A DNA stretch of 64,000 nucleotides from an uncultured Butyricicoccus sp. (lineage in GTDB: Bacteria; Bacillota; Clostridia; Oscillospirales; Butyricicoccaceae): positions 1 to 64,000 of the forward strand of contig CAJUDU010000002.1 in assembly GCA_910584935.1 (NCBI GenBank), given 5' to 3'. The stretch's first letter is position 1, and every line of letters begins with the position of its first letter. Under the pieces are notes generated by a model. It made no database searches, had not been told where the DNA came from, and saw only the letters and a list, made by a program, of their open reading frames with translations. Both the position numbers and the translations under genes were made by a program. This document shows, one piece after another, positions 24,099 to 31,762 of this stretch.

Positions 24099-25123
24099 TG
24101 CAAAGAAAGACTATACCCTATAAGTGTTTTTTCAATTAATCCCGTTTCATAAAGATAGTTAATCCCGTTAGCAATAGATTCCTTTGAAAATCGTTTTGCC
24201 TTATCATCAGACCAAGCTTGAAAGTCTTTTATCAACTTATCCTCAGTAGTGGGACCATTTATTTGGAGCAAGAATAGAAGTGTGGCAACACATTCTAAGT
24301 TTGAATCCGAAGTAATTTCATTCACATAATTAGCTGCCTGTTCTATAAAAGGAATTAACGAGTTCAGTTTCGCATTAACGGTTTCACTAGTCAATTTTTT
24401 GTAGGCTATTTCATATGCTTCAGAAGTTGAACTAACATTATAATATTGTTGAAATTCTTTAATTTTTTTGCTAATAACTTCTATTGCATGATCATATGGA
24501 CCAAATTTGTGCTTTTCAAAATGGAAATACTCTTGCTGCCCAAAAACATCCATAAAGTATGCTGTTTTTTGTAAACGAAGCCGGTTAAATTTATGGAGAT
24601 GTAGCTTAATCTGCATTAAAACTAGAGCAGATAAAGATAATTGAGGCTCCAACGCAGGCGTAGCAATATAATTTTTTGAAGGTTCATATATATATACATC
24701 AATCTGGCTATTAGTGGGCAGCAACGAAAGTTTCTTCTCTATTAATTGTTTTACCCCTGCCCATCTAAGCCCACCGTTTCCACTTCCTAGTGGAGGAATC
24801 GCTATTGAACTTATTTTCAGACGGTCTATCAAGATAATCAGCTGGTCCAATCCAGTTTCTATATATTCTATTTTAGATTTAGCTCGCCACTTATCCTTTG
24901 TGGGAAAATTAATTATAATTTTTCCTTTTTCATAATAGTAGTGTAATGTCCCAATATGGAGTTTTCCGGCTTTACAGGCTTTAACGTAATCAATGTTGTT
25001 TTCCGGAAAAGCCAACTTAAATTGGTAAGCAATTCCCTTACCCATATAACCTTCACAATTAACGGTATTAACAAGGCATTGCGCCTCTGATTGCAATAAA
25101 TCTCCAGTTACATAGGTAATCAT
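24092..25123 (-). CDS. darG: DarG antitoxin (macro-domain DNA ADP-ribose hydrolase)
   Basis: A 343-residue protein starting MITYVTGDLLQSEAQCLVN at 25123, with GGGAGGTGAG upstream. Residues 1-155 form a macro domain with NTVNCEGYMGKGIA and PPLGSGNGGLRWAG, the ADP-ribose-binding signatures of DarG. The C-terminal half (LRLQKTAYFMDVFGQQEYF, KFGPYDHAIE) corresponds to the domain that binds and blocks DarT. DarG removes ADP-ribose from thymidine in DNA. It is 19 bases downstream of darT in one operon. AT-rich codon use differs from the surrounding element, so the pair arrived as cargo. Confidence 0.88.
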   Translation of the reverse strand: MITYVTGDLLQSEAQCLVNTVNCEGYMGKGIAYQFKLAFPENNIDYVKACKAGKLHIGTLHYYYEKGKIIINFPTKDKWRAKSKIEYIETGLDQLIILIDRLKISSIAIPPLGSGNGGLRWAGVKQLIEKKLSLLPTNSQIDVYIYEPSKNYIATPALEPQLSLSALVLMQIKLHLHKFNRLRLQKTAYFMDVFGQQEYFHFEKHKFGPYDHAIEVISKKIKEFQQYYNVSSTSEAYEIAYKKLTSETVNAKLNSLIPFIEQAANYVNEITSDSNLECVATLLFLLQINGPTTEDKLIKDFQAWSDDKAKRFSKESIANGINYLYETGLIEKTLIGYSLSLQK

Positions 25124-25142
25124 CTTCTCACCTCCCATATCG

Positions 25143-25724
25143 TTATTTTCGTAGCCACGGTTGGATGTTAACATAAGGCCTTGTTCCGTGGACTATTTGT
25201 AGTTTCTGTTCAACGATTCTCTTAATTGATTCATCTCGTACGGCAATCGAGTGGAAACAATTCACGGGGACTACCTTTTCAGTAAGGCATTCGGCCATAC
25301 GAACATTTTTATTATAGTCTGAAAGCGTAGAACTAGACTCCATAGCATCCCAGTCAATTGCAGCTATTCCTGTATCATAGTCTAGTAATTGGACTTCTTC
25401 TGCGCTTAGCGGATGCTTCGGAAGAATCAAAAAATTATTCGCTCTGGCTAAACGTCTAGTTATGCAAATGTATATAAATTCTTCATCATAACTGTTTTTT
25501 ACAGCAACATCAAATGATGAATATGGGTGGAAGTGAAATGGTATATAAGTATCTAGACCAAATTCCTTACGCTTACGCATGATTTCAGGATCAGCAACAT
25601 CTGCAAATGCTGCACCATTTCTCTCGAGAATGCCTCTAGATACCAATCCGTGTTCAATGATTGAATCCAAATTAGACAATTTGGTCAGATGATAAAGTAG
25701 TTGTCCGCTTTGTATTTTCCCCAT
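25143..25724 (-). CDS. darT: DarT toxin (ssDNA thymidine ADP-ribosyltransferase)
   Basis: A 193-residue protein from ATG 25724 (MGKIQSGQLLYHLTKLSNL), with GGAGGTG 7 bases upstream. It has the DarT/DUF4433 layout: LYHLT and SIIEHGLVSRG near the N-terminus for NAD+ binding, then PFHFHPYSSFDV, and a candidate catalytic Glu in VRMAECLTEKVVPV. DarT transfers ADP-ribose from NAD+ to thymidine in single-stranded DNA and stops replication; in phage defence it is released after infection. Length is usual for the family. Which subtype it is cannot be told by eye. Confidence 0.87.
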   Translation of the reverse strand: MGKIQSGQLLYHLTKLSNLDSIIEHGLVSRGILERNGAAFADVADPEIMRKRKEFGLDTYIPFHFHPYSSFDVAVKNSYDEEFIYICITRRLARANNFLILPKHPLSAEEVQLLDYDTGIAAIDWDAMESSSTLSDYNKNVRMAECLTEKVVPVNCFHSIAVRDESIKRIVEQKLQIVHGTRPYVNIQPWLRK

Positions 25725-25796
25725 ATTGAGCACCTCCACATGTAAGTTTAACGTGCAATCTCAAGGTGGACAAAAATATATAAAAACTCATAATAT

Positions 25797-25825
25797 ATTA
25801 TACTGCCAAAAAAACACTTTGGCAA
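25797..25825 (-). promoter_or_regulatory. darTG promoter with an overlapping dyad
   Basis: On the - strand, TTGCCA (-35, 25820-25825), a 17-base spacer and TATAAT (-10, 25797-25802) form a near-consensus promoter. The spacer holds an inverted repeat: TGCCAAA at 25804-25810 and TTTGGCA at 25818-25824, placed to block polymerase if bound. Confidence 0.75.
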
Positions 25826-25888
25826 TCTTTTTTACATTTTGATCAAACGACTTCTTTACAATTATCAATTAGGTCGAAACTGATATAT

Positions 25889-27238
25889 TCATTCCAAGTT
25901 GTTGCTCCGTTGTCGCTGCTGTTCCTGTTCCTTCGGCCTTTCCAGCAGGGCATCCACATTTTGGCGGAGGGTGTCATACTCCTTTTCCTCCCGCTGTACC
26001 TTTCGAAGTTCCGCTTGCAAGGCGGTTTTGCGGGCGGAGAGGCCGCCCAGTTCTGCTTTCAGCTTTTCGGCGGAAGGAAGTTTGGTGAGCCCGGCCTTCT
26101 TGATCTCCCTGGTTGCCGTCTCGAATAAGATGATCTCGCTCTCAAAGCCTCGCAGAAATTTTTCCTTGTCCTTTGATGCCTTGTAGCGGTCATAGACGGG
26201 TTTTAGTTTGTGGTAGGTGTCGATCTGCTTTCCCAGGAGGGCAAGGTCGGTGATCTGCTGCTCCGTATCCCGTAGGGCCTCCCTGGTACGGATGGATGCG
26301 GCGGCAACGGCGTCGCACCGTTCCACCAATTCCTCATAGCTGCCGATGCCGTGTTCTGAGAGAAAGTTCATGGTGGCGGCCGCCCGTTTCAGATTCTCAA
26401 TGGTTGCCCACCTCTGGTATCCGGCGCTCTGCTGGGCTTTGATGTTGTTCTGAATGTCAATGAGCAGGCTGACCTTCCCGCTACGCTGTTGGGGCTGTCT
26501 GGATGGCCTGGGGCCTCCGGCAATCCGGGAGACAACGGCTTCTTCCGTGTAATCGGCGCCCAGGGTCTTGAGCCGGGTAAATCGCTCCTGGTCTGGCGCT
26601 CTGGCCGAGATATACTTCCCACGCTTGATCTCGTAGCCTTCCCGCTGCAATCGGGTGAGCAAATCTTCCAGGCTGGAGGACACGGGGATCAGCCGGTCAA
26701 TGGCGGCTTTCAGCTTTGCCTTGTAGCTGGTGCCGTTCTGTGCGGCCTGATGCTCAATGTAGCTCTTGCCCTTATCTCGGCTGGGAACGATGACGGACAG
26801 GCCGTGTTCTCGACACAGCCGGTCGCTGACTCGACGTATCTCGTGATAGCTGCGCTTGTTGGAATGGTAGTGCTTGTGGTCGTTGAAGCTGACCGCATTA
26901 AAAATCAGATGGTTGTGAATATGCCCCTTGTCAATATGGGTGGTAAGTACAAACTCGTACTTGCCACCCAATATTTCTTTTGCCAGCTGCATCCCGATCT
27001 CATGGGCTTCCTCGGCGGAAACCTCCCCAGGCTCAAAGGCTTGGATCAGGTGGCGGCCCAGGTGTGTGCCCTTGTCGATGGAATGGCGGCGTGTCCATTC
27101 AAATTCAATGTCGGCGGTCTCGGCGGCGCAGCCGAAGGAGGACACCAGCAGCTTTCCGTCCGTCTTGTCGGGATTGCAGATATAGTCAATGGCCGCTTTC
27201 AGCGTTGACTTAATAGGATGCGTCTTTGTAACTGCCAT
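25889..27238 (-). CDS. Relaxase / mobilization nuclease
   Basis: A 449-residue protein. The N-terminal relaxase domain (about 1-200) has a candidate nicking tyrosine in AAIDYICNP and the metal-binding motif HIDKGHIHNH (starting at His101), typical of MobA/VirD2-type (MOBP) relaxases. The C-terminal 200 residues are a long coiled-coil-rich helical part. It nicks oriT and leads the DNA strand into the recipient. Its start overlaps mobC by 40 bases on the same strand, so the two are co-translated. It reads opposite to the transfer operon. Confidence 0.9.
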   Translation of the reverse strand: MAVTKTHPIKSTLKAAIDYICNPDKTDGKLLVSSFGCAAETADIEFEWTRRHSIDKGTHLGRHLIQAFEPGEVSAEEAHEIGMQLAKEILGGKYEFVLTTHIDKGHIHNHLIFNAVSFNDHKHYHSNKRSYHEIRRVSDRLCREHGLSVIVPSRDKGKSYIEHQAAQNGTSYKAKLKAAIDRLIPVSSSLEDLLTRLQREGYEIKRGKYISARAPDQERFTRLKTLGADYTEEAVVSRIAGGPRPSRQPQQRSGKVSLLIDIQNNIKAQQSAGYQRWATIENLKRAAATMNFLSEHGIGSYEELVERCDAVAAASIRTREALRDTEQQITDLALLGKQIDTYHKLKPVYDRYKASKDKEKFLRGFESEIILFETATREIKKAGLTKLPSAEKLKAELGGLSARKTALQAELRKVQREEKEYDTLRQNVDALLERPKEQEQQRQRSNNLE

Positions 27239-27528
27239 ATCTGATCCAGCCTTTCCCGGATTTCCTCCATGTCGGCCTGATAGGTTGGGCCTCCAGCGTT
27301 GACCCGCTTGGCAATCTGATTGATGTTCCGGCCAATGGCGGACAGGAGCTTGTTCATCTCCTTAATATCCCTAGTGTCCACATAGATGATATATCCGTCA
27401 ATCGCCATCTTCCGCAGGTAGGCGCCAATCCGCTTTGTCTGGAGTTGGGCCATCTTCTGTTCCATCAGTTCCTTTTCCTCGGCGGTAACATAGAACTTCA
27501 CCTGGATGTTCCGTTTCCTGTTTGCCAT
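27199..27528 (-). CDS. mobC: MobC-like relaxosome protein
   Basis: A 109-residue protein starting MANRKRNIQVKFYVTAEEKE, with GAGGCGAG upstream. It has the ribbon-helix-helix-like N-terminus and MobC-type C-terminus (GRNINQIAKRVNAGG) of plasmid and ICE mobilization proteins. It binds oriT and helps the relaxase melt DNA. The candidate oriT lies immediately upstream of it. Confidence 0.88.
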   Translation of the reverse strand: MANRKRNIQVKFYVTAEEKELMEQKMAQLQTKRIGAYLRKMAIDGYIIYVDTRDIKEMNKLLSAIGRNINQIAKRVNAGGPTYQADMEEIRERLDQIWQLQRRILLSQR

Positions 27529-27540
27529 CGTGGTATCTCG

Positions 27541-27715
27541 CCTCTTTTCGTATTAGGGTTTGGGATGTTCCCAACAAGCATTTTTCGGGTTCAGGGGGAG
27601 GGTTCCCTAAATCCAAAAATCGCAAGTGGGTACTCACTTGCTGTGCTTGCTATCGTTTCTCTCTCCGTACCTAAGTAATCCGAAACTCCTGCCTTTGGCA
27701 ACCATGAAAGCAAAG
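27541..27715. other. Candidate origin of transfer (oriT) upstream of mobC
   Basis: This 175-base gene-free stretch precedes mobC-relaxase. It holds the inverted repeat GCAAGTG (27622-27628) and CACTTGC (27635-27641) around GGTACT, followed by the partly repeated CTTGCTGTGCTTGC. Inverted repeats beside mobC are the usual layout of MOBP oriT sites. The nick site cannot be placed by eye. Confidence 0.5.
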
Positions 27716-27716
27716 A

Positions 27717-27751
27717 AAAACGCTACAAACGGCATCCGTTCATAGCGTTTT
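27717..27751 (-). terminator. Terminator of the XRE regulator gene
   Basis: AAAACGCTA (27717-27725) and TAGCGTTTT (27743-27751) pair perfectly, with an inner AACGG/CCGTT stem. Read on the - strand it ends in a T-run and lies 30 bases past the regulator stop. Confidence 0.75.
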
Positions 27752-27780
27752 CTAATCATTATTCAGTTGCATCAACCACA

Positions 27781-28140
27781 TCATTTTTCTTCCTCCGCTC
27801 TGGCATCCAAGATAGCCTGTGCGGTGGCAATGACAATTTTCAGTTCAGCTTCGGTCATTCCATCAAGCAAGGGATCAAGCTGTCTGCGTGCCGTGGACTT
27901 ACTCTCTGTCGTATCCCGAAAGAGAAGCTGATCTACGGAGATATGATAACGGGTCACTAGTTCAAAGAAAATCTGGAGACTCGGATGCTGCCCTTTGTTT
28001 TCAATGTTGGCAAGATAGCGGGGAGACAGATACATTTCATTCCCGACTTTGTTGCGGGACTCCTTCTGCTCGTTTCTTGCCGATTTGATTGCCTTTCCAA
28101 AAGGCGTAAAATCATATTTTTGTACTGGTCTTTTTGCCAT
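27781..28140 (-). CDS. XRE-family HTH regulator of the element
   Basis: A 119-residue protein. A helix-turn-helix domain fills about residues 12-72 (FGKAIKSARNEQKESRNKVG, LSPRYLANIENKGQHPS), and a helical C-terminus (LLDGMTEAELKIVIATAQAI) may dimerise. It resembles the small repressors that control conjugative-element transfer. A perfect dyad lies over its own promoter, so autoregulation is likely. It is a single-gene unit with its own terminator. Confidence 0.85.
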   Translation of the reverse strand: MAKRPVQKYDFTPFGKAIKSARNEQKESRNKVGNEMYLSPRYLANIENKGQHPSLQIFFELVTRYHISVDQLLFRDTTESKSTARRQLDPLLDGMTEAELKIVIATAQAILDARAEEEK

Positions 28141-28190
28141 ATTGATTCACCCTATTACATTCTACTGTTCACCTTTCTTTCTGAATATGT

Positions 28191-28232
28191 CTATACAGTT
28201 CTTCTGTATAGCTAATATAATTCATATAACAA
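28191..28232 (-). promoter_or_regulatory. Promoter and dyad operator of the XRE gene
   Basis: CTATACAG (28191-28198) and CTGTATAG (28204-28211) form a perfect 8-base dyad with a 5-base centre. It covers the - strand -10 (TATACA, 28205-28210); TTGTTA (28227-28232) is a -35 candidate at 16 bases. Confidence 0.65.
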
Positions 28233-28255
28233 GGACAAGAAAAATAGTATGATAC

Positions 28256-28309
28256 AAAAGCAGGGATAAGACGAATAGCTAAAAGTCATTCGTCTTATCC
28301 CTGCTTTTT
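28256..28309. terminator. Long perfect bidirectional terminator
   Basis: Twenty-one-base arms at 28256-28276 and 28288-28308 pair perfectly around an 11-base loop, with A- and T-runs at the ends. It ends transcription from the VanZ-side operon on the - strand and insulates the XRE gene. Confidence 0.85.
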
Positions 28310-28379
28310 GTGTATTATAGATGCTTTTAGAAGTTTTACCAAACGCGATAAATGGTGAGCATCAAGCCAAAATTCAATT

Positions 28380-29504
28380 TTATATGCGTTTCACTGTGCT
28401 TATCAACTTTGTTTTCGACCATCGCTCGTAGAACAAAGGCTTGTGCAGGGCCATCCGAATCCCGGCAAAGAATAGCCAGAACAGATACCCGCCGATCAGT
28501 AATCCATGAAGTACGAGAGATGCCAAGCTGTCCAGGTGCAATACATTCATCAGAATAAACAGCAACCGGTTTAACCAGTACGGGACCCCGACCAGGCCAG
28601 CTATCAGCAGGCCATAGCGAAGGAAATATTGATACCGATGCGCTGTGTTTCCAGTTACTTGCACGATTTTCATTTGGGTCAGGCGCTTACCTGGGGTCTG
28701 ACCGTGACAAAAAGCAGGAAGCAATCCAAAGTAGAGAAGAAACAGAACCGGCATCCACTGAATGGAAAGGGTGATCCCAAAAGGGACTACGATCACGGCC
28801 AGAATGCACGATGCAAAGGTCAGGCAAGCCATATCGGCCAGAAAGGCAAAAACACGCCGCGTAAAGGATATGGAAGCACCCCGCCGGAAGCTGACGGTAT
28901 CCAACTCTTGCCGGGTAGGCAACAGACGGCTCACCGATCCGGCCAAGGCAAATCCGATCATGCTGCCCGCAGTGTTGACGATCAGGTCGTCCACATCAAA
29001 CAAACGGTAGCTACCCTGATAGACAAAGTACAGACCGCTGAGCTGGGTCAGCTCAAAAAACAAAGATAATAAAAAGGACAGCCGCAATGTTTTACGCCAG
29101 TGATAACAAAAGTAGTATCGCAGATAGACGCCAAACGGCATCGTCATAAATAGATTAAACACGGTTGTCCAGAAGGCACTGCCTGTGAAAATATGCAGCC
29201 AACTGGCAGGCTGTTCCGGCTGGATCTCTACTTGCTTGACTATATCGGCGAGAAAAGAAAACGGGATAAGCTGCATCTTGTGCCCTTGCAGTGTGGCGGC
29301 CTTTTCCGGCGTAGGCAACGGTAGAATGACAAGGCAGTAGACGCAAAGAAGGTACAGAATAAAGCTGTACACAATCAGCACCCGTAAACTGAGGACTGAT
29401 CCATATTTATGATAACTCCATGCGATGTACGGCACTGTGAACAGGACAACGATTATCGGATAAATGACCATCGCCTGCCGCAGTGCTTCAAGATATTGGC
29501 TCAT
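28380..29504 (-). CDS. VanZ-like protein fused to an RDD domain
   Basis: A 374-residue membrane protein. The N-terminal about 200 residues are VanZ-like, with membrane helices and LSFLLSLFFELTQLSGLYF and DVDDLIVNTAGSMIGFALA, the family hallmark. The C-terminal part is an RDD domain (FTRRVFAFLADMACL, GQTPGKRLTQMKIV). VanZ proteins lower sensitivity to teicoplanin or lipoglycopeptides by an unknown mechanism. It is co-oriented with and 30 bases after the kinase gene. It is probably expressed with the two-component system. Confidence 0.85.
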   Translation of the reverse strand: MSQYLEALRQAMVIYPIIVVLFTVPYIAWSYHKYGSVLSLRVLIVYSFILYLLCVYCLVILPLPTPEKAATLQGHKMQLIPFSFLADIVKQVEIQPEQPASWLHIFTGSAFWTTVFNLFMTMPFGVYLRYYFCYHWRKTLRLSFLLSLFFELTQLSGLYFVYQGSYRLFDVDDLIVNTAGSMIGFALAGSVSRLLPTRQELDTVSFRRGASISFTRRVFAFLADMACLTFASCILAVIVVPFGITLSIQWMPVLFLLYFGLLPAFCHGQTPGKRLTQMKIVQVTGNTAHRYQYFLRYGLLIAGLVGVPYWLNRLLFILMNVLHLDSLASLVLHGLLIGGYLFWLFFAGIRMALHKPLFYERWSKTKLISTVKRI

Positions 29505-29534
29505 CTGTTTTCCTTTCCGGGTTCTGTTCTATGC

Positions 29535-30911
29535 TTATGAAATAAGCGGCTGGGTCGGCAGCGAGATTCTAACTTCTAACCCATGCGGGGCGTTGACGGA
29601 AAAAGAGACGATTCCGCGATGAGATTTTACGATCTGCGCTACTAGCTTTAAGCCCAGACCATGCTCGGCTTTTTCATCGCTGCCCTGGGTGCTGGCAATG
29701 TCATCCCCGCGATTTAATGCTTTCAGACGTTCCGGTGCGATTCCTACTCCGTCGTCCAAAACTGTGCAAAGGCAGCGCCCGTTTTCTTCTCCGACAGAAA
29801 CGGCGATCCTGCATCCCTGCGGATTGTGGGTAATGCTGTTGCGGATCAGATTATCCAGCATACGCCGCAGCAGGCCATCGTCCCCCAAAAGGTGGATCGA
29901 GCGCCCTGGCCGCATCTCGGCAAATACGATCTCATACCGGCTGTCCAGACCACTATTCAGCACTTCGCTGACAGCTTGGCGGCTGGTCTCTACCCAATCA
30001 ACATCCTTGAAATGAACAGGCTGGAGCGCATATTCCAGCTTGGTGGTAAGGTTTAAATCATCAATCAGCCGTTTCATCTTTTCGCTTTCCCGACGGATGA
30101 TACCTGCCTGCTTTCTTGCTTCCGGCGGAAGGTTGCGGTCATCTTCCAGCTCGCTGGCATACCCCAGCACCATCGAGAGAGGCGTGCGAATGTCGTGGGA
30201 TACGCCGCGAATCCACTCCGCTCTTGTGTTGTCCTTTTTTCTCATATAGTCTGCGGCCCGGTTCAGCCCAGCGTTGATTTCGGCCAGTTCTCCTTGCTCC
30301 TCCAGATGCGGAGCTTTTCCATGACTCAAATTTTGAATACCTTGTAGAATGGGGGTCATAGCTTTTTCGACTTTTCGCGTATTCCGCAAAATCAAGAAAA
30401 CAATGAGCAACAAATTGATGATAAAAACCGCTGCAATTCCACCGAGTAAAACCCCCATGTAGGGCCACTCTAGAGAAAAATAATATTTTACCAGCGTTCC
30501 GGGCTGATAGCCTACAACCATAAGGTTGCCATCCGCACGCGTCCATATTTTAACCGGATAGTCCTCCAGATACCATCGGCTGAAAGAAGCTACTTCCGTA
30601 CTGGTATAAGAACGCGGCAGTTTTTCCGGCAGATCCTGCTGCCAGACGACATCGCCAGCTTCATTCAGTAGCATCGCCCAGGCAGATTGTTCTTGCAGCA
30701 TGGAAAGAGCAGTATCGTCTGCGACCCATTTTCCATCCCGCAGCACAACATGGTCCGAGAAATCGCGGACGGAAAAAGAGGTGTCCGCCCCGCTCATACC
30801 CCCTGCAATGATGATTGCAAAAAGCAAAGCGATGTTGACGACCAAAAATAAAATCACGATCCCGATAGTGGAAAAGATATATCGTCGGAAAAAACGCTGC
30901 ACTGTATTCAT
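29535..30911 (-). CDS. Sensor histidine kinase of the envelope-stress module
   Basis: A 458-residue protein. Two membrane segments (about 9-36 and 149-172) flank an extracytoplasmic sensor of about 110 residues. A HAMP-like linker precedes the H-box (WIRGVSHDIRTPLSMVLGYA), then N-box (LDNLIRNSITHNPQG), G1 (VLDDGVGI) and G2 (HGLGLKLV). It should phosphorylate the response regulator in response to a peptide or cell-wall antibiotic. It overlaps the regulator gene by 4 bases. The layout resembles VanS/LanK-type kinases; the signal is unknown. Confidence 0.9.
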   Translation of the reverse strand: MNTVQRFFRRYIFSTIGIVILFLVVNIALLFAIIIAGGMSGADTSFSVRDFSDHVVLRDGKWVADDTALSMLQEQSAWAMLLNEAGDVVWQQDLPEKLPRSYTSTEVASFSRWYLEDYPVKIWTRADGNLMVVGYQPGTLVKYYFSLEWPYMGVLLGGIAAVFIINLLLIVFLILRNTRKVEKAMTPILQGIQNLSHGKAPHLEEQGELAEINAGLNRAADYMRKKDNTRAEWIRGVSHDIRTPLSMVLGYASELEDDRNLPPEARKQAGIIRRESEKMKRLIDDLNLTTKLEYALQPVHFKDVDWVETSRQAVSEVLNSGLDSRYEIVFAEMRPGRSIHLLGDDGLLRRMLDNLIRNSITHNPQGCRIAVSVGEENGRCLCTVLDDGVGIAPERLKALNRGDDIASTQGSDEKAEHGLGLKLVAQIVKSHRGIVSFSVNAPHGLEVRISLPTQPLIS

Positions 30912-31603
30912 GGCGACACCCCCTTGAGATTAAGGCGATAACCAAGGCCCTTGACAGTAACAAGGGAAACCGGCTTCGACGGATTTTCTTCAATTTTTTC
31001 CCGCAAGTGCCGGATATGGGTGGAAAGGGTGCTTTCGTATCCCTGCCAAAATTCTCCGCATATAGTCTCACACAGGATACCCGTGGTCACGATCCGCCCT
31101 GCGTTTTGATACAGCTTTTCAAAGAGTTGCATCTCTTTGGCTGTCAATGTTTGTTTCTCGCCATTTTTCCAAACTTCTGCGTTGGCCATATCCACGGTGG
31201 CTCCGTCGAGTTCCACCATTTCATTTTGCTTTGGGTAAGCACGGTTTAAGATTGCGCCGACCCTGAGCAGCAATTCTTTGGGTAAAAAGGGCTTGGCGAG
31301 ATAGTCGTCTGCTCCAATCTCTAACCCCTCGATGCGATCCTCCGCTTCCCCACGGGCGGTAAGCATCAGAACGGGGACCCGGCTTGTGCGGCGTATCTCT
31401 TTCAAAACTGAAAATCCGTCCATGCCCGGCATCATCACATCCAGCACGATCAAACTTGGATGTTCTTCCTGCCATGTCCGCAGCGCCTCGGCGCCGGATA
31501 CGGCAGTTCGTAGGTTCGTATATCCCGCCCGTTGGAAAATAGAGAGAAGCATCTCCAACACATCATGGTCATCATCGACCAAAAGTATCTTGTGATTTGT
31601 CAT
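30908..31603 (-). CDS. OmpR-family response regulator of the envelope-stress module
   Basis: A 231-residue protein from ATG 31603 (MTNHKILLVDDDHDVLEMLL). The receiver domain has acidic DDD, phosphorylation Asp in LIVLDVMMPGMDGFSVL and the conserved Lys in DDYLAKPF. The C-terminal winged helix (MQLFEKLYQNAGRIV, STLSTHIRHLREKIEENP) binds DNA, probably the 22-base-spaced direct repeats in the divergent promoter region. It most resembles VanR/LanR/CprR-type regulators that switch on ABC exporters. Confidence 0.9.
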   Translation of the reverse strand: MTNHKILLVDDDHDVLEMLLSIFQRAGYTNLRTAVSGAEALRTWQEEHPSLIVLDVMMPGMDGFSVLKEIRRTSRVPVLMLTARGEAEDRIEGLEIGADDYLAKPFLPKELLLRVGAILNRAYPKQNEMVELDGATVDMANAEVWKNGEKQTLTAKEMQLFEKLYQNAGRIVTTGILCETICGEFWQGYESTLSTHIRHLREKIEENPSKPVSLVTVKGLGYRLNLKGVSP

Positions 31604-31689
31604 AAGCAAATTTCACCACCTATCTTTGTTTCCATTATACCGCAAAGGATGTTGGCTGCCTATTCTGTGTCAAAAATCTCAGAGATAAT

Positions 31690-31732
31690 TCAAGGTTGGC
31701 TCAGCGTTATCTCAAGGTTGGGATGGTATGCT
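31690..31732 (+). promoter_or_regulatory. ABC-operon promoter with direct-repeat operator
   Basis: TCAAGGTTGG occurs at 31690-31699 and 31712-31721, a 22-base period (two helical turns), ending just ahead of the extended -10 TGGTATGCT (31725-31732... within 31725-31733). This is the usual arrangement for OmpR-family activators, with the repeats standing in for a -35. It lies between the divergent regulator and ABC genes. Confidence 0.7.
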
Positions 31733-31762
31733 TAGACCATCACGAAAAGGAGGTATTCGCAC

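Noticed and set aside
24092..25739. The AT-rich pair as an insertion sequence
   Set aside because: No transposase or terminal inverted repeats seen; both genes match DarT and DarG.
26489..27208. 239-codon + strand frame opposite the relaxase
   Set aside because: The relaxase on the other strand has clear catalytic motifs; this frame has none.
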